From NCBI GenBank assembly GCA_025363555.1, contig JANYDQ010000151.1, positions 1-51,343 of the forward strand: 51,343 nt of DNA, in the 5' to 3' direction. The position numbers were made by a program, and so were the translations under genes. Below, in pieces: positions 24,782 to 33,609 of the stretch (positions are counted from its first letter, which is position 1; every line of letters starts with the position of its first letter). The notes under the pieces were generated by a model. That model saw only the letters and a list, made by a program, of their open reading frames with translations. It ran no database searches and was not told the origin of the DNA. Source of the DNA: Bacteroidota bacterium. Lineage in GTDB: Bacteria; Bacteroidota; Bacteroidia; 2-12-FULL-35-15.

Positions 24782-26677
24782 CTATGTATTTACAAAATAC
24801 ATATCCACTTCTCCCTTGTTTTTCGCTTGTATTTTACCCCTGTACAAACACTTAAAATCATTTTTAATCAATTCGTAAGTGCTGCCTGAAATATTTATTT
24901 TTCCGTTCTCGCTGTTTTGTTCCATCCGAGCCGCAGTGTTCACGGTATCTCCCCATATATCGTAGGCAAACTTTTTGACCCCAACAATGCCCGCTACTAC
25001 AGGACCAGAATTAATCCCGATTCGCATTTTAAAATGTCCTCCTTCTATTTCGCGTTTACTGATAAAGCTGATTATTTCAATGGCTGCTTCAATCGTTTTC
25101 TGTGCGTGGCGTTCTTCTTCCATAGGCATACCGCACACGGCAAGGTATGCATCGCCAATGGTCTTTATTTTTTCCAAACCATGGCGTTCTATTATTTCAT
25201 CAAAAGCAGTAAAACAATGATGAATTTCGGCAACCAGCTCTTCGGGTGTAAGTTTTTCGCTGATACGAGTAAAACCTACAAAATCGGTAAATAACACCGT
25301 AACGTGGTTATAGAGTTTTGCCTTGCTTTCCCCGGTTTCTTTTAATTCATCTGCTACCTCCTGCGGAAGAATGTTGAGCAGCAGCAATTCTGATTTTTGT
25401 TTTTCGGAAGTAATCTCTATGTTCGATTTTTTTTGATTGGACAAATTTTTCAAAATAAAAAACACAAGCAATAAAAGCATTGCCAAACCAAGTAACAAAC
25501 TATTGCGGTATATTTTCTGGTGCTTCAGTTCGGCTTCTTTATTTTGTAATTCAGCTACATGTTTTTCCATGTCAATTTTATGATGCACTCCCGAAAGAAA
25601 CACTAAATTCTTTTCTTTATCCACAATCTCTTTTGCATCCACTGCCGAATCTAAATAAGCATACGCAAGTGTCCAATTTCCATTTGCTGCATACGCTGCT
25701 GCCACATTTGGATATACTCTTGATATAACTGCATAATTTCGATACATGTTTTTCATTTTAACTATCTCCAATACTTCCAATTGCAGTTCCATATCCTTTT
25801 TTAATTCATGTTGTAAAAGTAATACGGCACCGTATTCGCTTAGCGAAAACACAAGATCATCCATTGCGTTATGTTTCCTGCTAAGTTCTATGTTTTTTTT
25901 CAGAAGCGGAACTGCTTTATCCAGTTTGTTTTGTTTTATGTAAATATTGCCCAGGTTGCCGCTGATGATGCCTACCCATAACTCGTTATGGTTTTTAAGT
26001 GCGCATTCTTCTGCTTTATGAAAATAAAAAGTAGCCGAATCGTATTCTTCCTGGTTGCCATAACACAGGGCAAGGGTATTTAATTTTGAAATATTATTAT
26101 TTAACATTTCTTCAGGTATGTTTTGGCATGCTTCCAGGAAATATTTTTTTGCGGTCTTAAAGTCTCTGAAATAAAAATACTTTCCTCCCAGCTGACATAA
26201 AAATTCGGCTTTGTGAGGAAATTCTTTTAACGAAAGCCCGGAGTAATATTCATAGGCATTTATATAATGTTCTAAGGCAGCAGCAAAGTTTTTTTGCTTC
26301 CAGTAATATTCGGCTAACAATTCCACCCCTTCTGTTTTCAGGTACTTAAATTGTTTTTCGTCCACCTCTTTTACAAACTCCTGTATGTTTTTTTCAAGAG
26401 CGGTATCGGCTTCCCTGTGTGTTAATGTATAGATGTATTGATATAATTTGAATCCGTATTTCAACTGTATATCTCCTTTGCTGTCGGCAATGTTTTCCAG
26501 TTCAGCAAACCTGGAAACTGCCGAAGGATAATCGCCCGGAAGTGTATTGATGATGGAATCTAATGCAAGACATTGCACATTGAATTTTTTAAATAAAATG
26601 GAGGATGGAAAGTTAGCCGACATAAGACTATTACTTATGACCATCAGTAAAAAAATAAGAATGTTTTTAAACTTCAT
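24782..26677 (-). CDS. TPR-domain class III adenylate cyclase
   Basis: The 631-residue product has an N-terminal signal or anchor, then about six or seven TPR-like helical pairs at roughly 60-370 (for example ALCYGNQEEYDSATFYFHKAEE). A membrane helix follows (LLLGLAMLLLLVFFIL, about 390-410), then a coiled linker and a class III cyclase domain at about 440-630. Both metal-binding Asp are present (LFTDFVGF, TIGDAYLAV). The base-specifying pair is Lys in EKIKTIGD and Asp in YDIWGDTVN, and the transition-state Asn/Arg are in VNTAARM, so the cyclase should make cAMP from ATP. The TPR part lies outside the cytosol and may sense a partner protein. Confidence 0.92.
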   Translation of the reverse strand: MKFKNILIFLLMVISNSLMSANFPSSILFKKFNVQCLALDSIINTLPGDYPSAVSRFAELENIADSKGDIQLKYGFKLYQYIYTLTHREADTALEKNIQEFVKEVDEKQFKYLKTEGVELLAEYYWKQKNFAAALEHYINAYEYYSGLSLKEFPHKAEFLCQLGGKYFYFRDFKTAKKYFLEACQNIPEEMLNNNISKLNTLALCYGNQEEYDSATFYFHKAEECALKNHNELWVGIISGNLGNIYIKQNKLDKAVPLLKKNIELSRKHNAMDDLVFSLSEYGAVLLLQHELKKDMELQLEVLEIVKMKNMYRNYAVISRVYPNVAAAYAANGNWTLAYAYLDSAVDAKEIVDKEKNLVFLSGVHHKIDMEKHVAELQNKEAELKHQKIYRNSLLLGLAMLLLLVFFILKNLSNQKKSNIEITSEKQKSELLLLNILPQEVADELKETGESKAKLYNHVTVLFTDFVGFTRISEKLTPEELVAEIHHCFTAFDEIIERHGLEKIKTIGDAYLAVCGMPMEEERHAQKTIEAAIEIISFISKREIEGGHFKMRIGINSGPVVAGIVGVKKFAYDIWGDTVNTAARMEQNSENGKINISGSTYELIKNDFKCLYRGKIQAKNKGEVDMYFVNT

Positions 26678-26816
26678 CGTTTTGCAGTTGCCCTTATGAT
26701 GCTATTTTCAAAAGCAATAATAAGCAAAAAAAATTTAATGGTATTTAATTTTGAATAAAAAAGAAACCCCATTCAAATAAAATCCCCCAATGCAATTATA
26801 AAACAGGGGCGTTTTT

Positions 26817-28973
26817 TTATAAAGTAATTTTAAGGCATAAATTAATGACTCTGCCGTCTAAAGAACTCCAAACGGGTTTAAAAACCGGGTTTTGTTTTGT
26901 ACCGTCCACCAGTGTTTCGTATTTCGACTGTCGCTGGTCCAATATGTTTTTGAAGTTTAAAACAATACTTCCGTAATTAAATTTTTTTTCCACCATTGCG
27001 CCCACCATCCAAAAATCATTCACCAAATTATTATTATAAGTGTATTGATTTGCCGTAAACGAGGTCTCCACAGCAAACTTCCACTCGTTTTCAATAGTGT
27101 AACTTAATCGTGATACAAATTTATCCTTAGGATTGAATGGAGTATTTACAGTCATGGTATCATACCGGAGCACAGATTCGGAATGGTTGTATGCCAGCAT
27201 AAGTTCCACATCATGCAATTTAAGCCGGATACTGGTGTTGGTTCCGTAACTGTTAGTTATATAATTTCCGTTTGCTGCATAGCTGTTTTTAGTTGAATCT
27301 GTTGTTAAGATAACGGGATTAGTGATGCTGACATAAAATAGCGATTGCTCCAACTGAACATTGAGGTCGTGAAACAACATAGTATGGTAGTTAATATCTG
27401 CATTGGCACCGTTCGCATTTTCAGGTTTTAGGTCAGCAATAATAGGATGGATATAGGGCGAAGGTTCTGTTAGGTCAAACATATCAGGAGTTTTGTATCC
27501 GCTTCCTCCCGCCAGGCGAATCAAAATTTTTGTTTTTGGTTTATACAAAACAGATAAGCGGGGTAAAATAAACGAGTGGAAAGTAAAATTATAATTGTAT
27601 CGAATACCTGCTTCAATGGAAAATTTTTTATTGATGTACCAGTCGTCCTGCATAAATAGTCCTGCTGTATAATCGTCCCGGTTACCAAAATATTTTGCAT
27701 CATTTTGAAATAGCTTTAAGTTGGCAGAAACAAAATTAACCCCTGCAACCAAAGTGTTTTTCTTCCATTTCATTACATCATTCAATTCGGAATAGGTGGC
27801 ATATTGGGTTCCGTTGAAAACAAATCCTGAATAGTTAACATCCCGTTCAAAAGCGCTTCCGGTGGACTTTAGGGTAAACGTATGCTTTTGCGAATGTTTA
27901 TTTATCATCGAAACATCGAGGGTATTTCTGTATGTGTTTTCTTCTTGTACAAAAGGGTGAGGAACTGTAGTACCAAAATCTATTGCCTGGATGTCTCCGC
28001 CCACCCTGTTATCGAAAGTAGTGGAAAAACCAAGTATAATTTTTGTTTTAGGATTTGCATCATAGAACAAAGTGGGATGAATAATAAAACTCCTGCATTT
28101 GGGCACTTCTGCAAATCCGTCTCCGTTTATATCTACCGCCTGTTTTGAATTAAAACTTCCAAATAAAGTATATCCCGTTTTGTTATTTTTGCCGGAAGTA
28201 AAAGCATTCACATTTCCTTCTCCACGACTCGTAACGTTTGCAGTAAGGGTGGCTTCGGGAATGGTGGTTGGCGTTTTTGAAATAAAATTAATGACCCCGC
28301 CAATTGCCCCGTTGCCATATAAAGCCGAAACTGGTCCGTTTATTATTTCAACCTGTTTTACATCCAGGGGAGGAACGGACAGTAGTCCCAAACTTCCCGA
28401 ATAGCCATCATATACGGGCATCCCGTCCCGCATGATGCTTGTGTATCTCGAATCCAATCCCTGCATCCGGACAACCTCATTTCCGTTAAGTTGATTGGTG
28501 CGCTGAACCCTGATAGCAGATAAATTGGCAAGAATATCCGAAACAGTGGCAGGAGACAAAGTGGTTGCTTCGTCCATTTTTTCTCCGCTTATTACTTTTA
28601 TCCTCGTTGGCGAATCTTCAATTGGCGAATTAATACGGGTAGTATTTACAACGATTACATCCAGGTCGGTTTCTGATACTGCAAGTAAAATGGTAATTGT
28701 TTTTTTTGAACTTAATGGAAAGTCATACGTTAAAGTCGTTTTTCTATTTCGGGACGAGGAAAAAACAATCTCCTGCCTTCCGTCAGGAATTTTATGGATT
28801 ATAACCATTCCTTTTTCGTTGGTCGTTCCTTTAAGTGCAGTATTGGAAACTGAAACCATCACACCCGATAAGGGTTCTTTTGTAGCGCTGTCTTTCACCA
28901 CAGCCCTGAAATTGTTTTGTGCGCCTGCATTGATAAAAAGGAAGAAGCAAATGCAAAGAAATTGTATTTTCAT
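26817..28973 (-). CDS. TonB-dependent receptor
   Basis: The 718-residue product has a signal peptide ending near NAGAQ and a carboxypeptidase-like regulatory domain at about 20-105 (ATKEPLSGVMVSVSNTALKG). A TonB-box-like DLDVIVVNTTRI comes before the plug domain (IKVISGEKMDE to GGVINFISKTP). A 22-strand-type barrel follows. It imports a substrate across the outer membrane using TonB energy. Length and the ISGEKMDEATTLSPATVSDIL plug resemble siderophore, cobalamin or metal receptors. The substrate is unknown, but the divergent neighbour is a cation-efflux-family protein. The start is 9 bp from a TACATTTG -7 element. Confidence 0.93.
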   Translation of the reverse strand: MKIQFLCICFFLFINAGAQNNFRAVVKDSATKEPLSGVMVSVSNTALKGTTNEKGMVIIHKIPDGRQEIVFSSSRNRKTTLTYDFPLSSKKTITILLAVSETDLDVIVVNTTRINSPIEDSPTRIKVISGEKMDEATTLSPATVSDILANLSAIRVQRTNQLNGNEVVRMQGLDSRYTSIMRDGMPVYDGYSGSLGLLSVPPLDVKQVEIINGPVSALYGNGAIGGVINFISKTPTTIPEATLTANVTSRGEGNVNAFTSGKNNKTGYTLFGSFNSKQAVDINGDGFAEVPKCRSFIIHPTLFYDANPKTKIILGFSTTFDNRVGGDIQAIDFGTTVPHPFVQEENTYRNTLDVSMINKHSQKHTFTLKSTGSAFERDVNYSGFVFNGTQYATYSELNDVMKWKKNTLVAGVNFVSANLKLFQNDAKYFGNRDDYTAGLFMQDDWYINKKFSIEAGIRYNYNFTFHSFILPRLSVLYKPKTKILIRLAGGSGYKTPDMFDLTEPSPYIHPIIADLKPENANGANADINYHTMLFHDLNVQLEQSLFYVSITNPVILTTDSTKNSYAANGNYITNSYGTNTSIRLKLHDVELMLAYNHSESVLRYDTMTVNTPFNPKDKFVSRLSYTIENEWKFAVETSFTANQYTYNNNLVNDFWMVGAMVEKKFNYGSIVLNFKNILDQRQSKYETLVDGTKQNPVFKPVWSSLDGRVINLCLKITL

Positions 28974-28981
28974 AGATTCAG

Positions 28982-28989
28982 CAAATGTA
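28982..28989 (-). promoter_or_regulatory. Predicted -7 element (TACATTTG) for the TonB receptor
   Basis: The plus strand reads CAAATGTA, an exact minus-strand TAnnTTTG match only 8 bp before the start, implying an almost leaderless message. The rest of the 28974-29248 divergent region shows no clear operator. Confidence 0.45.
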
Positions 28990-29248
28990 ATATTATTATT
29001 TAGAGCTGTTCTGAAAATTAGCGTTTCGTCAGCAAGATGAGTTATATATATAAATGAGAAGGATAAATTGATAATTAAAAAATAATCAGCACTTTTGTTC
29101 TGTTATTTAGGTCCATGTTAATTTACAGAATAGTAGTATACATCGTTGACGTAAAGTGAAATCTACAGAAAGCTTAATTTCGTAAATTTATAAGGAGGAT
29201 TTGCATACATAAAAACAATCGTTTTAATTAATTTATTCAATAAAAAGA

Positions 29249-30154
29249 ATGGTTGCAGCAAATCATAAAGAATCTTTTGCAATAAAATTTTCCATCGGGG
29301 GAGCAGTTGTAATGGCAATTATGGGTCTATTAGCTGCTATATTCGGCAACTCCATGTCATTGCTATTTGATAGCTTGAACACCATACTGGGTATTGCCAT
29401 TTCTACAGCCGGATTGCGCATTTCGCACTTGCTGAAAATAAAATACAGCAAACGGTTTAATTTCGGATACTATTCATTTGAACCATTATTTGTATTAGCG
29501 AACGGCTTGTTAATGCTGGTGCTGGCAGTGTCTTTATTTATTACTTCGGTTCAAACAATTTTAGATGGAGGAAGAAAAGTAGAACTGCCAATTGTAACTT
29601 CTTACCTTGTATTTTCGATTACCGTGTGCTGTGTGGAAGCAATTGTGTTAAGGCGGCTATCTAAAAAAGTAAAATCAGAATTAGTTCATACGGAATCAAT
29701 TAATTGGTTGTTCGATACTCTAACCAGTTTAGTTGTATTAGGTGCATTTTTATTGTCCATACCGCTCAAACATACTTCTTATCGTTACCTGGTTCCGTAT
29801 TTAGACCCCGGAATAACCATTGTCCTCATTATTTGTATCATCTATCAGCCCATCAAATTAATAAAATCAGGGTCATTTGATTTGCTTCGCATGGCTCCCT
29901 CTTCAAAAAGAATGGGCGAGATAAAAGAAAAACTGATGGACCAAAGAGAAAAATATGGTTACTCGGATATTAAAATTCTTGCTGCAAAAGCAGGACGGAC
30001 TACTTGTGTTGAAGTTATTTGTCTTTACCACAAAAATTTTGAAATCACCACTATTGACAAATTGGATACATTAAGAAAAAAGATTAAAGAAGAAGTAGAA
30101 AACGAATTTGAAAATCTGGAAGTAACCGTAACATTTAATACACTTAAAAAATAG
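29249..30154 (+). CDS. Cation diffusion facilitator family protein with altered metal site
   Basis: The 301-residue product has six membrane helices followed by a C-terminal cytosolic ferredoxin-like domain (ILAAKAGRTTCVEVICLYH). In canonical CDF proteins helix 2 has DxxxD and helix 5 has HxxxD (YiiP numbering D45/D49 and H153/D157). Here helix 2 reads LLFDSLNTILG, with Thr at the second Asp position, and helix 5 reads INWLFDTLTSL, with Asn in place of His. Two of four zinc ligands are therefore changed, so substrate or function may differ. It is divergent from the TonB receptor. Confidence 0.88.
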   Translation: MVAANHKESFAIKFSIGGAVVMAIMGLLAAIFGNSMSLLFDSLNTILGIAISTAGLRISHLLKIKYSKRFNFGYYSFEPLFVLANGLLMLVLAVSLFITSVQTILDGGRKVELPIVTSYLVFSITVCCVEAIVLRRLSKKVKSELVHTESINWLFDTLTSLVVLGAFLLSIPLKHTSYRYLVPYLDPGITIVLIICIIYQPIKLIKSGSFDLLRMAPSSKRMGEIKEKLMDQREKYGYSDIKILAAKAGRTTCVEVICLYHKNFEITTIDKLDTLRKKIKEEVENEFENLEVTVTFNTLKK

Positions 30155-30216
30155 CAGGTAATTGTACGGCTACTCTTTTACTAATTAGATAATTCATTAT
30201 TAAACAGAAAATTTCT

Positions 30217-30224
30217 TAACTTTG
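30217..30224 (+). promoter_or_regulatory. Predicted -7 element (TAACTTTG) for the STAS-like gene
   Basis: This is an exact TAnnTTTG match 62 bp before the TTG start at 30287. The region is very AT-rich and no -33 box is obvious. Confidence 0.4.
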
Positions 30225-30286
30225 TATAGTATAAATTTCTTTAAAATTACATATAGTTTCCTTAATAAAATAATAACGAAAAAAAA

Positions 30287-30700
30287 TTGAAAACCACAAA
30301 CGAAAATACGGAAGTCGAAATAATAACTACTCGCGTTGTAGAGGTATGTTATGTTGAGTTGCGCAGCGATGGTATTGTACATTCTCATACTTCTGCTCAT
30401 GTTGATTTTAACATCGAATCTCTTAAAAAATTTACAGCGGTGATGGGTGAAATAACCAACCATAAGCAGGCTCCCCTGTTACTTACTCTTGATGAGTTTG
30501 CAATCCCCCCGGGCGATACAAGGGAATATTGGGCAAAAAAAGATTCGTGTCCTTATGCTTCTGCCGAAGCATACATTACTTCCAGCCTTGGGCATAAGCT
30601 AATAGGAAATTTTTATCTCAAATTAAATAAACCCCACCGTCCTACCCAATTATTTACTGATATTAATGAAGCTGTAAAATGGCTGAAAACTTTTTTATGA
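30287..30700 (+). CDS. Small STAS/SpoIIAA-like protein (DUF7793-like, tentative)
   Basis: The 137-residue product opens with the TTG at 30287; no ATG occurs until residue 53, and the conserved-looking sequence starts before that. The pattern of strands and helices (ARSDG/ELRSDGIVHSHTSAHV, then LKKFTAVMGEITNHKQAPLLL, then FNIES and LFTDINEAVKWLKTFL) is that of a SpoIIAA-like fold used in Bacteroidota proteins of unknown role, which I recall as DUF7793. It has no signal or membrane helix. The gene stands alone between the CDF gene and a lipoprotein hydrolase. Confidence 0.65.
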   Translation: MKTTNENTEVEIITTRVVEVCYVELRSDGIVHSHTSAHVDFNIESLKKFTAVMGEITNHKQAPLLLTLDEFAIPPGDTREYWAKKDSCPYASAEAYITSSLGHKLIGNFYLKLNKPHRPTQLFTDINEAVKWLKTFL

Positions 30701-30886
30701 TTATTTCCTGAAGAAAACTCTTTGATAAAGTCGGATGATTGCGAGGTGTATAAACGCGATTTTTTATCAGGTAATTAAAATAAAGTGATATTAAATTAAG
30801 CTATTGATTGTTTAAAACAATTCAAGTTGCCCCTACTTGTTTTACCGGGTGGATGGATATTAAACTCAATTACTGATTTCCTTTAT

Positions 30887-30894
30887 TATATTTG
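30887..30894 (+). promoter_or_regulatory. Predicted -7 element (TATATTTG) for the proline iminopeptidase-like gene
   Basis: This is an exact TAnnTTTG match 34 bp before the ATG at 30929. It also argues that the TTG start at 30827 in the ORF track is wrong, because that would lie upstream of the promoter. Confidence 0.5.
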
Positions 30895-30928
30895 TCAATT
30901 AATTAATCTTCCTAAAATGACACTAACT

Positions 30929-31951
30929 ATGAAAAACACTCTCTTGTTTTTAACGACACTATCAATAGCCTTTATATTAGTAGGCGGTTGTACCACCTCA
31001 CCTGGCGAAAACAAATCCACTTCTGCTTATTTTGATAATTCAGAAGAAGGCATTCAGACCGGAGGTGTGAAAATGATTTGGATACAAACTCCAAAAGGAA
31101 AATATAAAGTATGGACCAAACAGGTTGGCAACAATGCAAAAACAAAAGTGCTGCTGCTAAACGGTGGTCCGGGCTGTACGCATGAATACTTTGAATGTTT
31201 CGAAAGTTTTTTACCAAAAGAAGGTATTGAATTTATTTATTACGACCAGTTGGCTTGTGGAAATTCGGATAATCCCAATGATACTTCTTTATACGATTTG
31301 CCCCGATATGTGGAAGAGGTGGAGCAACTGCGCACTGCTTTGCACCTGGATAAAAATAACTTTTACCTGCTGGGGCATTCGTGGGGAGGAATCCTGGCTA
31401 TGCAGTATGCACTTAAATACCAAAACAACCTGAAAGGATTAATTATTTCGAATATGATGGCGAGTTGTCCTGAATATGGAAAATATGCGGATGAAGTATT
31501 GGCAAAACAGATGAATAGTGCAGTGCTGGACTCGACTAGAAACATTGAAAAAAGAGGTGATTTTAATAATCCTGAATATATGGCGCTATTAAAGGCTAAT
31601 TATTACGCAAAGCATATTTGTCGTTTGCCCGAATATCCCGAGCCGGTTAACCGTTCGTTTAATAAAACAAACCGAACACTTTACACCATTATGCAGGGTC
31701 CGAGTGAGTTTGGCATTTCAGGAAAACTGACTAACTGGGATGTGAGCAAGGAATTAAAAACTATTCATGTACCCACCTTAGTAATTGGTGCTGCAAACGA
31801 TACCATGGATCCTAAATACATGGAGTGGATGAGCAGGGAAATTCCCGGGGGGCAATTTTTATTGTGTGCCAACGGTAGCCACATGTGCATGTATGACGAC
31901 CAGCAAACTTATATGCACGGGTTAATAAAGTTTCTTAATACAATGAATTGA
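30929..31951 (+). CDS. Proline iminopeptidase-like alpha/beta hydrolase lipoprotein
   Basis: The product is 340 residues from the ATG at 30929; an alternative ATG lies four codons earlier. The signal peptide ends in the lipobox ILVGGC, so it is membrane-anchored. The hydrolase core has LLNGGPGCTHEYF (oxyanion hole HGGPG-type), the nucleophile in LLGHSWGGILAMQY, the acid in GAANDTMD and the His in GSHMCMYDD. This is the order of S33-family proline iminopeptidases, which remove N-terminal proline from peptides. The gene is convergent with the glycosylase gene 14 bp away. Confidence 0.88.
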   Translation: MKNTLLFLTTLSIAFILVGGCTTSPGENKSTSAYFDNSEEGIQTGGVKMIWIQTPKGKYKVWTKQVGNNAKTKVLLLNGGPGCTHEYFECFESFLPKEGIEFIYYDQLACGNSDNPNDTSLYDLPRYVEEVEQLRTALHLDKNNFYLLGHSWGGILAMQYALKYQNNLKGLIISNMMASCPEYGKYADEVLAKQMNSAVLDSTRNIEKRGDFNNPEYMALLKANYYAKHICRLPEYPEPVNRSFNKTNRTLYTIMQGPSEFGISGKLTNWDVSKELKTIHVPTLVIGAANDTMDPKYMEWMSREIPGGQFLLCANGSHMCMYDDQQTYMHGLIKFLNTMN

Positions 31952-31964
31952 ATAGTTAATTGTA

Positions 31965-32699
31965 TTACTGGTACAATACCTGGCAATTGGTGCAAAAAAA
32001 TGTTCTTCGGTTAAACTTTCCCAAATGTTTTCGGGTAAATGGCAATTCGCACCTCATACAATACTTTTTGTTATGAGCCAGCCAATGTTGTTTCAAGGTA
32101 TATTCCTTTTTCCATTTCAAAAACTCAAAACTATACGTTACAGCTTCTTTCACCATTTCGTTCCTTTTCTTTACGGGTAAGTGTCCAACCCTTGTTTCGG
32201 GGTGAACTTTAATCCGGTAAAGCACTTCATTTTTAATAATGTTGCCTACCCCTGCAAAAATATCCTGGCTAAGTAAGGCATCGCACACCAGCATATCGGG
32301 GTGTTGTTTCAATTTCTCTTTAGCTTTCTTTGCATCCCATCCCGCATTCATCACATCTCCTGTCCAATCATATACTTTATCCAGGTTATCAGTAATTTCT
32401 TTTATAGAACAGGCATAAAAATTAAGTTCTCCTTTCTTAAATTTCATAGATAATCTTGGAACAGCATCTTTACCTTCATTAATACGGTAGCTTCCAAACA
32501 TGAGGAAATGGATGCGCAAAGCAAACGAGTCGAAACAAATTAAAAAATGTTTTCCCCAACTTTTAAAATTGCGAATCGTTTTTCCTTTTATTTTTTCTAT
32601 TTCAATTTTCTTTGTATTGCCACTGGCAGCAATAACTTTTTTGCCGACAAACGATTCGGTTAACTCTTTTAATATTACTATGGAAGGACCTTCCGGCAT
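31965..32699 (-). CDS. Fpg/Nei-family DNA glycosylase (endonuclease VIII-like)
   Basis: The 244-residue product starts MPEGPSIVILKE, where Pro2 is the Schiff-base nucleophile and Glu3 the catalytic acid. SWGKHFLICF holds the conserved Lys. The helix-two-turn-helix reads LSQDIFAGVGNIIKNEVLYRI. A C-terminal zinc finger has CMRC and CTNC pairs, with FNRRTFFC carrying the expected Arg. It removes oxidised bases and nicks the abasic site. The PEGPSI opening places it nearer to Nei than to Fpg. It lies 185 bp from the divergent Ku operon, which fits a repair neighbourhood. Confidence 0.92.
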   Translation of the reverse strand: MPEGPSIVILKELTESFVGKKVIAASGNTKKIEIEKIKGKTIRNFKSWGKHFLICFDSFALRIHFLMFGSYRINEGKDAVPRLSMKFKKGELNFYACSIKEITDNLDKVYDWTGDVMNAGWDAKKAKEKLKQHPDMLVCDALLSQDIFAGVGNIIKNEVLYRIKVHPETRVGHLPVKKRNEMVKEAVTYSFEFLKWKKEYTLKQHWLAHNKKYCMRCELPFTRKHLGKFNRRTFFCTNCQVLYQ

Positions 32700-32828
32700 A
32701 TTTTTTTTAATTGATTGGAACTATTTCCAATTTCAAATTCAATGCCATTCATCAATAAAATTAGGCTTTTCGGTAAATATTATAATGTATTCCTATATTA
32801 CTGTAAGTCGCCATTTACTTCTACTACC

Positions 32829-32836
32829 TACTTTTG
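32829..32836 (+). promoter_or_regulatory. Predicted -7 element (TACTTTTG) for the DUF6496-SDR-Ku operon
   Basis: This is an exact TAnnTTTG match 47 bp before the first gene of the operon, in the divergent region with the glycosylase gene. Confidence 0.5.
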
Positions 32837-32883
32837 CAGAAATGAAAACTTAAACTAAAATAACATGAAAAATAAGTTCAAAG

Positions 32884-33057
32884 ATGATGAGTGATAAAGT
32901 AGAAAAAGTAATGCACGAATATAAAGAAGGCACCTTTAAATCGGGAAAAGAAGGCAAAGGAGGAAAAGTAAAAAACCGCAAACAGGCAATAGCTATAGGC
33001 TTAAGCGAAGCACGAAAAGAAGGAACAAAAACACGCACTGCAAAATCAAAAAAGTAA
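32884..33057 (+). CDS. DUF6496-like small basic protein
   Basis: The 57-residue product is absent from the ORF track because of its length. It contains [16 protein letters not shown] and [20 protein letters not shown], the phrase I associate with DUF6496 and similar stress-linked proteins; the rest is Lys/Arg-rich. It may bind nucleic acid, but that is inference. It is the first gene of a tight run, 7 bp before the SDR remnant. The start is either ATG at 32884 or the next ATG 3 bp later. Confidence 0.8.
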   Translation: MMSDKVEKVMHEYKEGTFKSGKEGKGGKVKNRKQAIAIGLSEARKEGTKTRTAKSKK

Positions 33058-33064
33058 AGACGCA

Positions 33065-33598
33065 ATGCAAAAAACAAATCCTAAAAAGGCTGTATATAAA
33101 AAGCAGTCGCAACACCGCCCGGGTTTGGAATCGAAAATGGATCCCTTGCCTGAATTTACCTACGCTTCTCCCGGTGGCAACCGGCTGTTGAACAAAAAAT
33201 GTATAGTAACTGGTGGCGACAGTGGCATAGGACGGGCAGTGGCGGTTACCTTTGCCAAACAAGGTGCGGATGTGGCAATACTATATCTTAAACAGGAAGA
33301 AAAGGACGCACAGGAAACTGCTGATATTATTGAAACAGTGTTTAAGCGGCAATGCCTGCTGTTGCCTACCGATGTTTCGGTAGCTGCTGTGCATTATCCA
33401 AAGGCGGAAATTACAATGATTACCACTAAAACAATTGACAGAAACTTTTTAGCAGTGTACGGAACGCAAACACCCATGAAACGGGCAGGACAACCTGCCG
33501 AAGTGGCATCTGCTTATCTTTTTCTGGCAAGTGATGATGCTAGCTACATTACGGGGCAGGTAATACACGTAAACGGGGGAGAAATTATAAACGGTTAA
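33065..33598 (+). pseudogene. SDR oxidoreductase with internal deletions (YghA-like remnant)
   Basis: The open frame encodes 177 residues where this SDR group has about 280-290. The cofactor end is intact ([20 protein letters not shown]) and so is the C-terminus ([31 protein letters not shown]). The middle is collapsed. CLLLPTDVS is joined straight to [10 protein letters not shown], losing about 30 residues before the NNAA motif. RNFLAVYG is joined to TQTPMKR, losing about 80-110 residues including the Ser and YxxxK catalytic motif. The deletions keep the frame, so a protein could be made, but it cannot be an active SDR. Confidence 0.75.
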
Positions 33599-33609
33599 AA
33601 GTAATTAAT

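Noticed and set aside
26760-26816. Terminator after the TonB receptor gene
   Set aside because: CCCC/GGGG pairing is possible, but the loop is long and the T run lies on the wrong side for the minus-strand gene.
31958-31976. Terminator between the iminopeptidase and glycosylase genes
   Set aside because: The ATTGTA/TACAAT stem is short and AT-rich and has no T run.
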